A stretch of DNA of 64,000 nucleotides from Rhodobacter sp. SY28-1 (GTDB lineage Bacteria; Pseudomonadota; Alphaproteobacteria; Rhodobacterales; Rhodobacteraceae): positions 496,001 through 560,000 of the forward strand of contig NZ_STGH01000003.1 of NCBI RefSeq assembly GCF_005222785.1, read 5' to 3'. The notes below the pieces were generated by a model. It ran no database searches. It saw nothing but the letters and a program-made list of their open reading frames with translations, and was not told where the DNA came from. Positions 29,812 through 37,606 of the stretch are shown here, one piece after another. Position numbers and translations under genes: made by a program. Each line of letters starts with the position of its first letter. The stretch's first letter is position 1.

Positions 29812-30489
29812 ATGTCCTACGCCGGTCTGCCCCGCAAAAGCCTTTCCTTCCTGCATGGGCTGGCCGCTCACAATGACCGCGACTGGTTCGAGGCGCACCG
29901 CCACGACTATGAGGCCTTTTGGCTTAAGGCAGGACTGGACCTGATCGAGGCGCTGGGGCCGCATTGCGCAGCGATGGAGCCGCGGCTTCTGGCCGTGCCA
30001 AAGCTGAACCAGTCGCTGCGCCGCATCCACCGCGACACGCGATTTTCCAAGGACAAGACGCCTTTCCAGCCCTGGCTGCACCTGATCCTGTCCACGAGCC
30101 CCGCCTTCAACAAGGTGCCGGGGATGCATATTGTGCTTACGCCAGAGGGCCTTGGCTACGGGGCAGGGCACTACGCGCTGGACCCGGCAGCGCTGGACCG
30201 CATGCGGCAGCGCATCTGTGACCCGACGGACCGCGCGCGGCTTCTGGCGGCGCTAGATGCGGCTGGGACTGTGGATAGCACACTCGATCCGCCCGACCTG
30301 GCACGGATACCGAAGGGCTATGATGCCAAGCCCGAATGGGATCACCTTTTGCGACGCAAGAGCCTGATCGTGAGGGCGCAAGGCAACCGTGCGGCCCCCG
30401 ACTGGTTGTTCGGCCCCGACGCTCCCGAAAGGCTTGCCGCCATCACCTGTGCGCATCTGCCGCTGCTTCGGTGGCTGCTGGACGCCTGA
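29812..30489 (+). CDS. DUF2461 family protein
   Basis: This 225-residue protein matches DUF2461/TIGR02453: FLHGLAAHNDRDWFEAHRHDYE at the N-terminus, LNQSLRRIHRDTRFSKDKTPFQPWL near 67 and GYGAGHYALDPAALDRMR near 118. AAAGGAG precedes the ATG by about 7 nt. The family is widespread and uncharacterised. It is probably a single-gene unit, divergent from the dehydratase gene and convergent with tetR (8-bp gap). Confidence 0.85.
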   Translation: MSYAGLPRKSLSFLHGLAAHNDRDWFEAHRHDYEAFWLKAGLDLIEALGPHCAAMEPRLLAVPKLNQSLRRIHRDTRFSKDKTPFQPWLHLILSTSPAFNKVPGMHIVLTPEGLGYGAGHYALDPAALDRMRQRICDPTDRARLLAALDAAGTVDSTLDPPDLARIPKGYDAKPEWDHLLRRKSLIVRAQGNRAAPDWLFGPDAPERLAAITCAHLPLLRWLLDA

Positions 30490-30497
30490 GACCGCCG

Positions 30498-31127
30498 CTA
30501 GCCGCGCTGGTAAAGCGCCTTGATCATCTGGCGGGCAAGCAGGACCTGACGGACCAGGACCTCCGGTTCGCCCATTCCGCGGGCAAGGATGATTGCACCT
30601 TCCAGCACGGTATTGACCATGTCCGCCATTTCACCGGAATCCACCGGTTCGCGGGGCGGATAGGCTTCCGCGATCCGGGCAAAAAGGCCCTGCAGACGCT
30701 CGCGGAAGGCCAGAAGCGCACGACGGTTCGCCGCCTTCACCTCGGCGTCAAAGAGCCGGTCCTGGTAAGTGGCCGAGGCAAGGATGCAGCCGGGATAGCC
30801 ACCCGGCATCTCGACGAAGCTTTCGGCCATCAGGCGCAGGGTGATCAGGACCTGTTGCAGGGGATCGTCCGAAAGCTCTTCGGCACGGGCAAGCATCCCC
30901 TGCACCATCGCGGCTTCCTGCTCGATGTGTCGCTCGATCAAGGCACGGGCGAGTGCATTTTTGTCTGGAAAATGGTAAAAGAATCCCGCCCGGCTGATTT
31001 CGACAGCGGCGGCGATCTCGTCGATTGAAGTGGCGTCGAAGCCCTTGGCCACGACGGCGTCATGGGCAACTTCGAGGATGCGGTCGCGCTTGCCCCGGGA
31101 AGAGCGCACGGCGATGTCTTGCTCCAT
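30498..31127 (-). CDS. TetR-family transcriptional regulator
   Basis: This 209-residue repressor has an N-terminal helix-turn-helix (ILEVAHDAVVAKGFDATSID, EISRAGFFYHFPDKNALA, residues 16-60) and an all-helical ligand domain, including LRLMAESFVEMPGGYPGCIL, a pattern of the TetR_C_11-type branch. It is divergent from the homocysteine methyltransferase gene. A near-palindrome just upstream of its start may be its operator, suggesting autoregulation and control of the neighbour. Confidence 0.87.
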   Translation of the reverse strand: MEQDIAVRSSRGKRDRILEVAHDAVVAKGFDATSIDEIAAAVEISRAGFFYHFPDKNALARALIERHIEQEAAMVQGMLARAEELSDDPLQQVLITLRLMAESFVEMPGGYPGCILASATYQDRLFDAEVKAANRRALLAFRERLQGLFARIAEAYPPREPVDSGEMADMVNTVLEGAIILARGMGEPEVLVRQVLLARQMIKALYQRG

Positions 31128-31131
31128 TTGG

Positions 31132-31146
31132 TTGACTCACAGTCTA
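31132..31146. promoter_or_regulatory. Putative TetR operator
   Basis: TTGACT-CAC-AGTCTA is an interrupted near-palindrome (5 of 6 positions paired), 5-19 bp upstream of the tetR start, in the divergent region shared with the methyltransferase gene. TetR-family operators often have this size and position. A direct repeat AAGGCACTGA (31178-31187 and 31191-31200) lies further into the same region. Confidence 0.4.
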
Positions 31147-31308
31147 GTTTGCGACCCGGAAACGAAGGTCACGTTGCAAGGCACTGACACAAGGCACTGA
31201 TAGGAATAAGAAATATCTCTTTCTCTGACTATACCACAGGTCGGCTGTCGGATGAAGGTCGCTCTCTGGCATCTACCCCGCACCGAATATGCAACTAAGG
31301 AGCTTGCA

Positions 31309-32247
31309 ATGACACGCATTGACCGACTGATGGCCGCGACCAAACCGTGGCCGGCGGATGCCGGGCTGGAAACGGCGATGATCTTTCACGAAGGCTTCGA
31401 TCTGCCGCAGTTTGCGTCGTTCGTCCTTCTGGACGACCCGAAGGGCAGGGCGGCTCTCGGGCGCTGGTTCGATGGCTTTGTCGATCTTGCCCGTCGGGGT
31501 GGGACCGGCTTTGTGCTGGACACGGCAACCTGGCGCGCGAACATGGGATGGGCCGGGGCGCTTGGACTGGACGAAGCCGCTATCCGCAGGGTGAACGCCG
31601 ACGCCGTCGCATTCGCTAAGAATTGGCGCGACCGTCACGAAACCGAAACGCTGCCGATCCTCGTCAACGGCGTGGTCGGTCCTTCGGGTGACGGATATGT
31701 CGTCACTGCGGCCCGGACTGCGGAGGCGGCCGAGCAATTGCACTGGCCGCAGGTTCAGGCACTGGCAGCGGCGGGGGCCGATCTCGTGACAGCGGTGACG
31801 ATGAACTACACTGCCGAAGCCATCGGGGTCGCCCGGGCAGCGCAGCGGGCCGGGATGCCGCATGTTCTGTCCTTGACCGTCGAAACCGACGGCAACCTGC
31901 CCTCGGGCCAAGACCTGCAGGAGGCGCTGGCCGAAATCGAGGCTGCGACGGACGGCAGCGCGCTTTTCTACATGGTCAATTGCGCCCACCCGTCGCATTT
32001 CTCGCACCGTCTGGACGGGCCGATGCGGAACAGGATCGGCGGTATCCGGGCCAATGCGTCGCGGCTGAGCCATGCCGAACTGGACGCTGCAACCGAACTT
32101 GATGACGGCAACCCGCAAGAATTCGGCACCGATTACGCGGCGTTTCGGCAGCTGCTGCCGGGCCTTCGGATCATCGGCGGGTGCTGCGGGTCGGATCACC
32201 GGCATGTGGCCTCGGCCTGCGCGCATCTTCACGCCCATGCAGCGTGA
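31309..32247 (+). CDS. Homocysteine S-methyltransferase family protein
   Basis: This 312-residue TIM-barrel enzyme transfers a methyl group to a thiol such as homocysteine. The zinc-binding cysteines are visible as MVNCAHPSHF near 221 and GGCCGSDHRH near 296. The N-terminal GLETAMIFHEGFDLPQFA differs from MetH or MmuM, so the methyl donor is uncertain. ATG 31309 follows AAGGAG; a longer in-frame start is unlikely. It is divergent from the TetR gene, which may regulate it. Confidence 0.87.
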   Translation: MTRIDRLMAATKPWPADAGLETAMIFHEGFDLPQFASFVLLDDPKGRAALGRWFDGFVDLARRGGTGFVLDTATWRANMGWAGALGLDEAAIRRVNADAVAFAKNWRDRHETETLPILVNGVVGPSGDGYVVTAARTAEAAEQLHWPQVQALAAAGADLVTAVTMNYTAEAIGVARAAQRAGMPHVLSLTVETDGNLPSGQDLQEALAEIEAATDGSALFYMVNCAHPSHFSHRLDGPMRNRIGGIRANASRLSHAELDAATELDDGNPQEFGTDYAAFRQLLPGLRIIGGCCGSDHRHVASACAHLHAHAA

Positions 32248-32263
32248 TCCGGAGCGTCCGTCG

Positions 32264-32404
32264 ATGCTGAGCCGCATTCTCCGTCGTCCGAAGTCAGGCA
32301 GTGCTCCGCTCAACCCGTACATCCGCAGGGACGTCGGCTTGCCACTGATTGTCTCGCACCATGCAGCCATCCTCGTCGGGCTTGGCCTGGGCGAAAGGCG
32401 CTAA
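32264..32404 (+). CDS. Possible 46-residue basic protein
   Basis: A short frame begins MLSRILRRPKSG and ends LGLGERR, with GGAG 9 nt before its ATG. It has a basic amphipathic N-terminus and a hydrophobic stretch (LPLIVSHHAAILVGLGLG). It starts 17 bp after the methyltransferase stop and ends just before a 10-bp hairpin. I do not recognise it; it could be chance open frame. Confidence 0.33.
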   Translation: MLSRILRRPKSGSAPLNPYIRRDVGLPLIVSHHAAILVGLGLGERR

Positions 32405-32412
32405 GGCCCAAA

Positions 32413-32445
32413 GCGACCGCCCCCGCAACAGCAGTGGGCGGTCGC
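32413..32445. terminator. 10-bp hairpin upstream of rpsB
   Basis: GCGACCGCCC (32413-32422) pairs with GGGCGGTCGC (32436-32445) around a 13-nt loop. It is immediately followed by the 12-bp palindrome CGCAAGCTTGCG (32443-32454). There is no good T tract on the plus strand, so it is a weak terminator for the methyltransferase transcript, or structure in front of the rpsB promoter. Confidence 0.45.
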
Positions 32446-32623
32446 AAGCTTGCGAAAAGTTCAATTCGGTCCCTTGCGCGCTGAGGCGACATCGCATAAG
32501 GACGCGGCACTTCACAGGTGAGGCTTGGGCTTGGGCGGGGAGAAATCCCGTTCGGTCCGCCGGTTGCCCCCATCCGGGGGTGAAGACGGCCTCATCAAGG
32601 TTCAAACCGGAAAAGGATAAGGC
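32446..32623 (+). promoter_or_regulatory. rpsB promoter and leader region
   Basis: No gene is seen here. TTGCGC (32474) and CATAAG (32495) are possible but weak promoter elements 15 bp apart, which would give a leader of roughly 115 nt. The later part holds AAGGATAAGGC before the rpsB ATG. In gammaproteobacteria the rpsB leader binds S2 for autoregulation; whether this leader does is an inference from that family. Confidence 0.35.
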
Positions 32624-33388
32624 ATGGCTCTTCCCGAGTTCTCCATGCGTCAGCTCTTGGAAGCTGGCGTTCACTACGGCCACCAGACCGCCCGCTGGAA
32701 TCCCCGCATGGGCGAGTACATCTACGGTGACCGCAACGGCATCCACATCATCGACCTGACCCAGACCGTCCCGCTGCTGGACCAGGCTCTGAAGGTCGTG
32801 CGCGACACCGTCGCCAAGGGCGGCCGCATCCTGTTCGTCGGCACCAAGCGCCAGGCGCAGAAGCCGATCGCCGAAGCCGCCGAAAAGTGCGCGCAGTACT
32901 ACATGAACCACCGCTGGCTGGGCGGCACGCTGACCAACTGGAAGACCGTCTCGCAGTCGATCCAGCGCCTGAAGCAGCTGGACGAAGTTCTTGGTGCAGG
33001 CGGCGAAGGCCTGACCAAGAAGGAACGCCTTGGCATGGAACGTGACCAGGCCAAGCTGCAGGCGTCGCTCGGCGGCATCCGCGAAATGGGCGGCACCCCG
33101 GACCTGATCTTCATCATCGACGTTGGCAAGGAAGACCTCGCCATCCTCGAAGCGCAGAAGCTGGGCATCCCGGTCGTCGGCGTCGTGGACACCAACTGCT
33201 CGCCCAAGGGCGTGACTCACATCATCCCGGGCAACGACGACGCGGCCCGCGCCATCGCGCTCTACTGCGACCTCGTCGCCCGTGCGGCGCTGGACGGCAT
33301 GTCGGCCCAGATGGGCGCAGCTGGCGTCGACCTGGGCGCGCTGGAAGCGGCTCCGGAAGAAGAAGCGGTCGCCGAAGCCGAGGCCTGA
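32624..33388 (+). CDS. rpsB: 30S ribosomal protein S2
   Basis: S2 is a late-assembling small-subunit protein that binds near the 30S head/body junction with S1. The 254-residue product has the family signatures [22 protein letters not shown] at residues 5-26 and [19 protein letters not shown] near 159. The acidic tail ([12 protein letters not shown]) is typical of alphaproteobacteria. It is followed 74 bp later by tsf, the conserved rpsB-tsf operon. Confidence 0.98.
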   Translation: MALPEFSMRQLLEAGVHYGHQTARWNPRMGEYIYGDRNGIHIIDLTQTVPLLDQALKVVRDTVAKGGRILFVGTKRQAQKPIAEAAEKCAQYYMNHRWLGGTLTNWKTVSQSIQRLKQLDEVLGAGGEGLTKKERLGMERDQAKLQASLGGIREMGGTPDLIFIIDVGKEDLAILEAQKLGIPVVGVVDTNCSPKGVTHIIPGNDDAARAIALYCDLVARAALDGMSAQMGAAGVDLGALEAAPEEEAVAEAEA

Positions 33389-33462
33389 GCCCCGGCTGTC
33401 ACCAGACTTTCACCCGGCGGGATTAGCCCCCGCCGGGACATCGATTCCGAGGAGTGGGAAAC

Positions 33463-34371
33463 ATGACGATCACCGCACAAATGGTGAAGGAACTGCGCGA
33501 ATCGACCGGCGCGGGGATGATGGACGCGAAGAAGGCGCTGACCGAGGTTGGCGGCGACATGGAAGCCGCGGTTGACTGGCTGCGCACCAAGGGTCTGGCC
33601 AAGGCCGCCAAGAAGGCCGACCGCGTCGCGGCCGAGGGCCTGATCGGCGTCGCCGTGTCGAACGGCAAGGGCGTGGCGGTCGAGATCAACTCGGAAACCG
33701 ACTTCGTCGCCAAGAACGAGGATTTCCAGGCGCTGGTCCGTGACGTGGCCAATGTCGCGCTGACCACCGGCGACTCGGTCGAGGTGGTGAAGGCCGCGCA
33801 TCTGAACGGCAAGACCGTCGAGACCGTGATCCAGGAAGCCATCGCCCGCATCGGCGAAAACATGACCTTCCGCCGCCTGCACGTTCTGGAAGGCGACACC
33901 GTCGTCTCCTACGTCCACAACGCGGCCACCGCGGGCATGGGCAAGATCGGCGTGCTGGTCGCGCTGAAGGGCGACAAGGCCAAGGCGGAAGAAATCGGCA
34001 AGCAGTTCGCGATGCACATCGCCGCGACGAACCCGCTGTCGCTGTCGGAAGCCACCCTCGACCCGGCAGTGGTGGAACGTGAGCTGTCCGTCCAGACCGC
34101 CAAGGCGCTGGAAGAAAATGCCTCCTCGGCCAAGCCGAAGCCCGAGCAGGTGATCCACAACAACATCATCCCGGGCCGGATGAAGAAGTTCCTCGCCGAG
34201 AACACGCTTCTGGGCCAGGCCTTCGTCATCAACCCGGACCTGACGGTCGAGCAGGCCGCGAAAGAGGCCGGGGTCGAGATCACCGGCTATGCGCGCGTCG
34301 CTGTCGGCGAAGGCATCGAGAAGAAGCAGGAAGACTTCGCTGCCGAAGTGGCGAAGGCTCTTCAGGGCTGA
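33463..34371 (+). CDS. tsf: Elongation factor Ts
   Basis: EF-Ts exchanges GDP for GTP on EF-Tu. The start is ATG 33463 after GAGGAG, giving 302 residues; a GTG three codons earlier is unlikely. Features are the N-terminal UBA-like domain ([20 protein letters not shown]), the [10 protein letters not shown] motif near 80 that contacts EF-Tu, and the C-terminal module ([16 protein letters not shown]). It is followed by an intrinsic terminator. Confidence 0.98.
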   Translation: MTITAQMVKELRESTGAGMMDAKKALTEVGGDMEAAVDWLRTKGLAKAAKKADRVAAEGLIGVAVSNGKGVAVEINSETDFVAKNEDFQALVRDVANVALTTGDSVEVVKAAHLNGKTVETVIQEAIARIGENMTFRRLHVLEGDTVVSYVHNAATAGMGKIGVLVALKGDKAKAEEIGKQFAMHIAATNPLSLSEATLDPAVVERELSVQTAKALEENASSAKPKPEQVIHNNIIPGRMKKFLAENTLLGQAFVINPDLTVEQAAKEAGVEITGYARVAVGEGIEKKQEDFAAEVAKALQG

Positions 34372-34394
34372 CACTGTCGTCACGGACAGGGCAG

Positions 34395-34423
34395 GGGGCC
34401 GGTGCATCGCATCGGCCCCTTTG
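34395..34423 (+). terminator. Terminator of rpsB-tsf
   Basis: GGGGCCG (34395-34401) pairs with CGGCCCC (34413-34419), with a further TGC/GCA pairing inside the loop, followed by TTTGTCATT. It lies 24 bp after the tsf stop. Confidence 0.75.
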
Positions 34424-34752
34424 TCATTCTGCGTGTCAGATCAAGGGGATGTCTGCATCAGGCTTTGCACCGACACCTTGCAGAAATGCGAACGGCGCGG
34501 TCCTGGGGAGAAACCGCGCCGTATGGTCCTGCCCAGACCCCAGGGGATAAAGGGACGGGAGGACAGGACAAAAGTTGACCGCAAATGCCCGCAGTCGAAC
34601 GAAAATATACTGGAACCAGCCAGTCTTTGCTGGTCCACGCGACTCTGCGGAATTTCCGTAGCGTCAATTCCGTGAGTTGCACAGGACCGGGTGGCGGGCG
34701 AGTATGGAATCCCCTACCTTCAACCCAAGGTTCATCAGCACGCTGTCCCGTC
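34424..34752. other. Gene-free structured intergenic region between tsf and luxR
   Basis: I see no convincing gene in these 329 bp. They hold a 10-bp hairpin (ACGGCGCGGT 34492-34501 with ACCGCGCCGT 34513-34522). Its loop contains CCTGGGG, which is complementary to CCCCAGG at 34538-34544, so a pseudoknot is possible. A second hairpin TGGAACCAGC/GCTGGTCCA (34611-34637, one bulge) and the palindrome CGGAATTTCCG (34648-34658) follow. On the minus strand the first hairpin could end the luxR transcript. An RNA gene is possible, but no good promoter was found. Confidence 0.4.
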
Positions 34753-35547
34753 CTACCGCGCCGCCTGCGCGGCTTCGGGCACCCGCTGGAAGATCATGTT
34801 CAGAAGCGCACCTTTTGCCACGGCCTGGGCCGTGGTTTCGACCGCCAGAGCCTCACGCGCCAGGCGCAGGTGCTTTTCCACCATGGCGGGACTGACACCC
34901 ATCAACAGTGCCACGTCCTGCGTCGTCTTGCCGTCCGCGACCCATTCCAGCGCCTCGCGCTGACGCGGGGAAAGCGCCCGGTGCCGCGACAGCTGCGGCA
35001 GGTGCACGATGGTCAGGTGCATCATGTTGGCCACCGCCAGTATTTCCTCCCGGCGCGAGGCATAGATCGCCTCGACATCCGCCGGGCTGACCCCCGGATC
35101 GGCAATCAACCCCAGGGCGCCCTTCGACCGAGACAGGACCTCGGGGAAACTGACCGACATCCCTGCGACGATGCCCATTGCGACATTCTGCCGGACCGCT
35201 TCCGCCTCCTCTGCGGACAGTCGGCCCGCCTCGAACGCCTCTTTCACCCAGGCCCAGGTGCAGATCCCCGAATTGTGCTCGGCCCAGCGGAATACCGGGG
35301 TCTTGGCGTAGAACCCGCCCTGGAAATAGCGCTTCACATAATCCGCGTCGCAGGTCGTCAGGAACAGCGCGTCATCCGGGTCGCCGATGGTCTTCAGATG
35401 TTTGAACCGGGTAAATCCATAGTTCACCCGGCCGAACCCGATCTTGGCGAAATAGCCCGTCGCCAGGTCCCAGGCATCGTCAATCCGCTGGGCTGCGGCG
35501 ATTGCATTCAGAAGCGGCAGTATGGAAGCGTCAGCCATAGTCTTCAT
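34753..35547 (-). CDS. LuxR-type quorum-sensing-like regulator (solo)
   Basis: This protein of about 264 residues has an N-terminal autoinducer-binding-type domain and a C-terminal GerE helix-turn-helix (LSPRQREALEWVADGKTTQD, residues ~190-245). Aligned to TraR, W85 is kept, but W57 is Tyr and the nearly invariant D70 of the DPV motif is Thr (AKTPVFRW), so ordinary acyl-homoserine-lactone binding is doubtful. No luxI-like synthase is in the window. Possible starts are ATG 35547, ATG 35538 and GTG 35568; AAGGG supports 35538 or 35547. Its target genes are unknown. Confidence 0.85.
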   Translation of the reverse strand: MKTMADASILPLLNAIAAAQRIDDAWDLATGYFAKIGFGRVNYGFTRFKHLKTIGDPDDALFLTTCDADYVKRYFQGGFYAKTPVFRWAEHNSGICTWAWVKEAFEAGRLSAEEAEAVRQNVAMGIVAGMSVSFPEVLSRSKGALGLIADPGVSPADVEAIYASRREEILAVANMMHLTIVHLPQLSRHRALSPRQREALEWVADGKTTQDVALLMGVSPAMVEKHLRLAREALAVETTAQAVAKGALLNMIFQRVPEAAQAAR

Positions 35548-35727
35548 CCCTTTGTCCCCAAGAGCCACGCAAGGTTCCCTTTGACCCTGCGGAACTTGTG
35601 ACTTGGACGTCAGTTACGGCAGCTTTCCTTGGCTTGTCGAGACGTTGAACCGTCAGCAAGCCGTCAATTCGTCCGAATGACGGAACTTGTCATCTGGGAT
35701 GCGAAGGAAAGGGGCAGGGCTCTTGCC

Positions 35728-36417
35728 TCAGCCGCGGCCCGCCTCGGCCGCCGCACGGATCATGCGGATGTTCTCGCCGTAGGCTGCCGGGTTGTCGGCC
35801 GAACCGCCGTTGAAGACCGCCGCACCCGCAACCAGCACATCCGCACCGGCCCGGCCGACCAGAGGGGCCGTCTTGGTCGACACGCCGCCGTCAATCTCGA
35901 TCAGCACCGGCCGATCGCCGATCATCTCCCGCAGCCGCACAATCTTTTCCAACTGGCTGGTGATGAAGCTTTGCCCGCCGAACCCCGGATTGACCGTCAT
36001 CACGCAGACAAGGCCGACCATGTCCAGAAGCTCGGCCATAGCTTCGACGGGCGTGCCCGGATTGATGGCAATGCCCGGTGTTTTTCCAAGCGAATGAATG
36101 GCTTGCAACGTGCGGTGAATGTGCGGGCCAGCCTCGACATGCACTGTGATATTGTCTGCGCCAGCCTTGGCATAGGCTTCCAGGTACGGGTCGACCGGCG
36201 CGATCATCAGGTGCACGTCCATCACGCCCTTGATATGCGGCCGCAGTGCTGCACACATTGCCGGGCCAAAGGTCAGGTTCGGCACGAAATGGCCGTCCAT
36301 CACGTCGATATGCACCCAATCCGCGCCCTGAGCCTCGATCGCGCGACATTCCGCGCCGAAGTTCGCAAAGTCCGCGGCCAGGATAGAGGGGGCAATCTTG
36401 ATCGGACGCTGGATCAT
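35728..36417 (-). CDS. rpe: Ribulose-phosphate 3-epimerase
   Basis: Rpe interconverts ribulose 5-phosphate and xylulose 5-phosphate in the pentose phosphate and Calvin cycles. The 229-residue TIM barrel has IAPSILAADFANFG at residues 8-21, the metal/catalytic HIDVMDGHFVPNLTFGP near 36, MTVNPGFGGQSFI near 140 and IDGGVSTKTAPL near 175. It stands alone on its strand. The 170 bp upstream are AT-rich near 36482-36515, probably carrying its promoter. Confidence 0.95.
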   Translation of the reverse strand: MIQRPIKIAPSILAADFANFGAECRAIEAQGADWVHIDVMDGHFVPNLTFGPAMCAALRPHIKGVMDVHLMIAPVDPYLEAYAKAGADNITVHVEAGPHIHRTLQAIHSLGKTPGIAINPGTPVEAMAELLDMVGLVCVMTVNPGFGGQSFITSQLEKIVRLREMIGDRPVLIEIDGGVSTKTAPLVGRAGADVLVAGAAVFNGGSADNPAAYGENIRMIRAAAEAGRG

Positions 36418-36542
36418 CTGGCAGACTCCTTGGCGGTTGACCGCCTCATACCGCGGCAGGTCCAGCCTTACCAGACAGCATTACATTACATAATATAGAT
36501 TATGCGATATTCATGCCTGGGACTACCCATCGCAAAATGAAA

Positions 36543-36566
36543 CGGCCCGGTCGCGAAACCGGGCCG
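36543..36566 (-). terminator. Terminator of ndk
   Basis: CGGCCCGGT (36543-36551) and ACCGGGCCG (36558-36566) form a perfect 9-bp stem with a 6-nt loop. On the minus strand it is followed by TTTCATTTT, and it lies 22 bp after the ndk stop. Confidence 0.75.
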
Positions 36567-36588
36567 CCCTATCACCCGTGAAAACCGG

Positions 36589-37011
36589 TCAGCCGACCAG
36601 TTCAAGACCCGAGAAGAAGAATGCAATCTCGCGTGCGGCCGAAGCCTCGCTGTCCGACCCGTGGACCGAGTTCTCGCCCTTGGACAGCGCAAACTCCTTG
36701 CGAATGGTGCCAGCGGCAGCGGCGGCCGGATCGGTCGCGCCCATCACTTCGCGGTTCTTGGCAATCGCGCCTTCGCCTTCCAGCACCTGCACGACGACCG
36801 GTTCGGACGCCATGAACGCGCAGAGCTCGCCATAGAAGCCGCGCTCCTTGTGCTCGGCGTAGAACGCGCCGGCCTGGGCGGGCGTCAGGTGGATGCGCTT
36901 GGACGCCACGACACGCAGACCAGCATCTTCGAACTTGGCAACGATCTTGCCGGTCAGGTTGCGCTTGGTCGCATCGGGCTTGATGATCGACAGGGTACGT
37001 TCAACGGCCAT
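36589..37011 (-). CDS. ndk: Nucleoside diphosphate kinase
   Basis: Ndk balances nucleoside triphosphates by phosphate transfer through a histidine. The 140-residue protein shows the family start [20 protein letters not shown], the central [24 protein letters not shown] and the active-site [16 protein letters not shown] with the phospho-histidine near residue 117. It is a single-gene unit with its own terminator, divergent from the VOC protein. Confidence 0.97.
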   Translation of the reverse strand: MAVERTLSIIKPDATKRNLTGKIVAKFEDAGLRVVASKRIHLTPAQAGAFYAEHKERGFYGELCAFMASEPVVVQVLEGEGAIAKNREVMGATDPAAAAAGTIRKEFALSKGENSVHGSDSEASAAREIAFFFSGLELVG

Positions 37012-37130
37012 AGGCTCTCTCCAGATGACAAGGCGCGAAGCCCTTGCCTCGCGCCGGAATTGATGCGCGGCCCTGCTATCACGCGCCGCCGGGCTTGAAA
37101 AGTCGAATAGCCCGGTGTCTTGTCCCGGTC

Positions 37131-37574
37131 ATGGAACCGTCAAAGTCCCCGCCCCCGTTCAGTCTCGTCGGCCTTGACCACGTCGTGTTTCTTGTCGACG
37201 ACATGCCGCGCGCGATGGCCTTCTATGCCAACGTCCTCGGCTGCGTGCCGGGCTACAGCTATCCGGCTCTGGGCATGGAACAGGTCTGGTGCGGATCGTC
37301 GCTGATCGTCCTTTGGGACGTCACCCATCCTGGCGCGGCCAGCGCCGTGCCACCGGTCTCTGGCGGGCGCAACGTCGACCACCTCTGTATCGCCACCTCT
37401 CCCTTCGCGCCTGCGGCGATGCGCCAGCACCTGGCCGCGCATGGCGTCGCGATCGAGCGTGAGGCAACCCACGGCGGTGCCCGCGGGATGGGCCATTCCT
37501 TCTACATCAAGGACCCGTTCGGCAACACGCTGGAGATCAAGGGGCCCGCCGAATATCCCGACGGGCGCAGTTGA
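37131..37574 (+). CDS. VOC (glyoxalase/dioxygenase fold) family protein
   Basis: This 147-residue protein has the paired beta-alpha-beta-beta-beta units of the vicinal-oxygen-chelate superfamily: LDHVVFLVDDMPRAMAFYANVL at residues 15-36, VDHLCIATSPF near 83 and the metal-type end SFYIKDPFGNTLEIKGP near 122. Metal ligands are probably the histidines in LDHVV and VDHLC and the glutamate in LEIKG. ATG 37131 was chosen. It could be a lactoylglutathione lyase relative or a dioxygenase; the substrate is unknown. It ends 32 bp before the ABC-F gene. Confidence 0.84.
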   Translation: MEPSKSPPPFSLVGLDHVVFLVDDMPRAMAFYANVLGCVPGYSYPALGMEQVWCGSSLIVLWDVTHPGAASAVPPVSGGRNVDHLCIATSPFAPAAMRQHLAAHGVAIEREATHGGARGMGHSFYIKDPFGNTLEIKGPAEYPDGRS

Positions 37575-37606
37575 CCTTCCGCAGCGCTTAGGGCACTTCC
37601 CGGCCC

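Noticed and set aside
34458-34682. 74-residue frame between tsf and luxR
   Set aside because: It overlaps several strong inverted repeats and has no ribosome site; it is more likely structured non-coding DNA.
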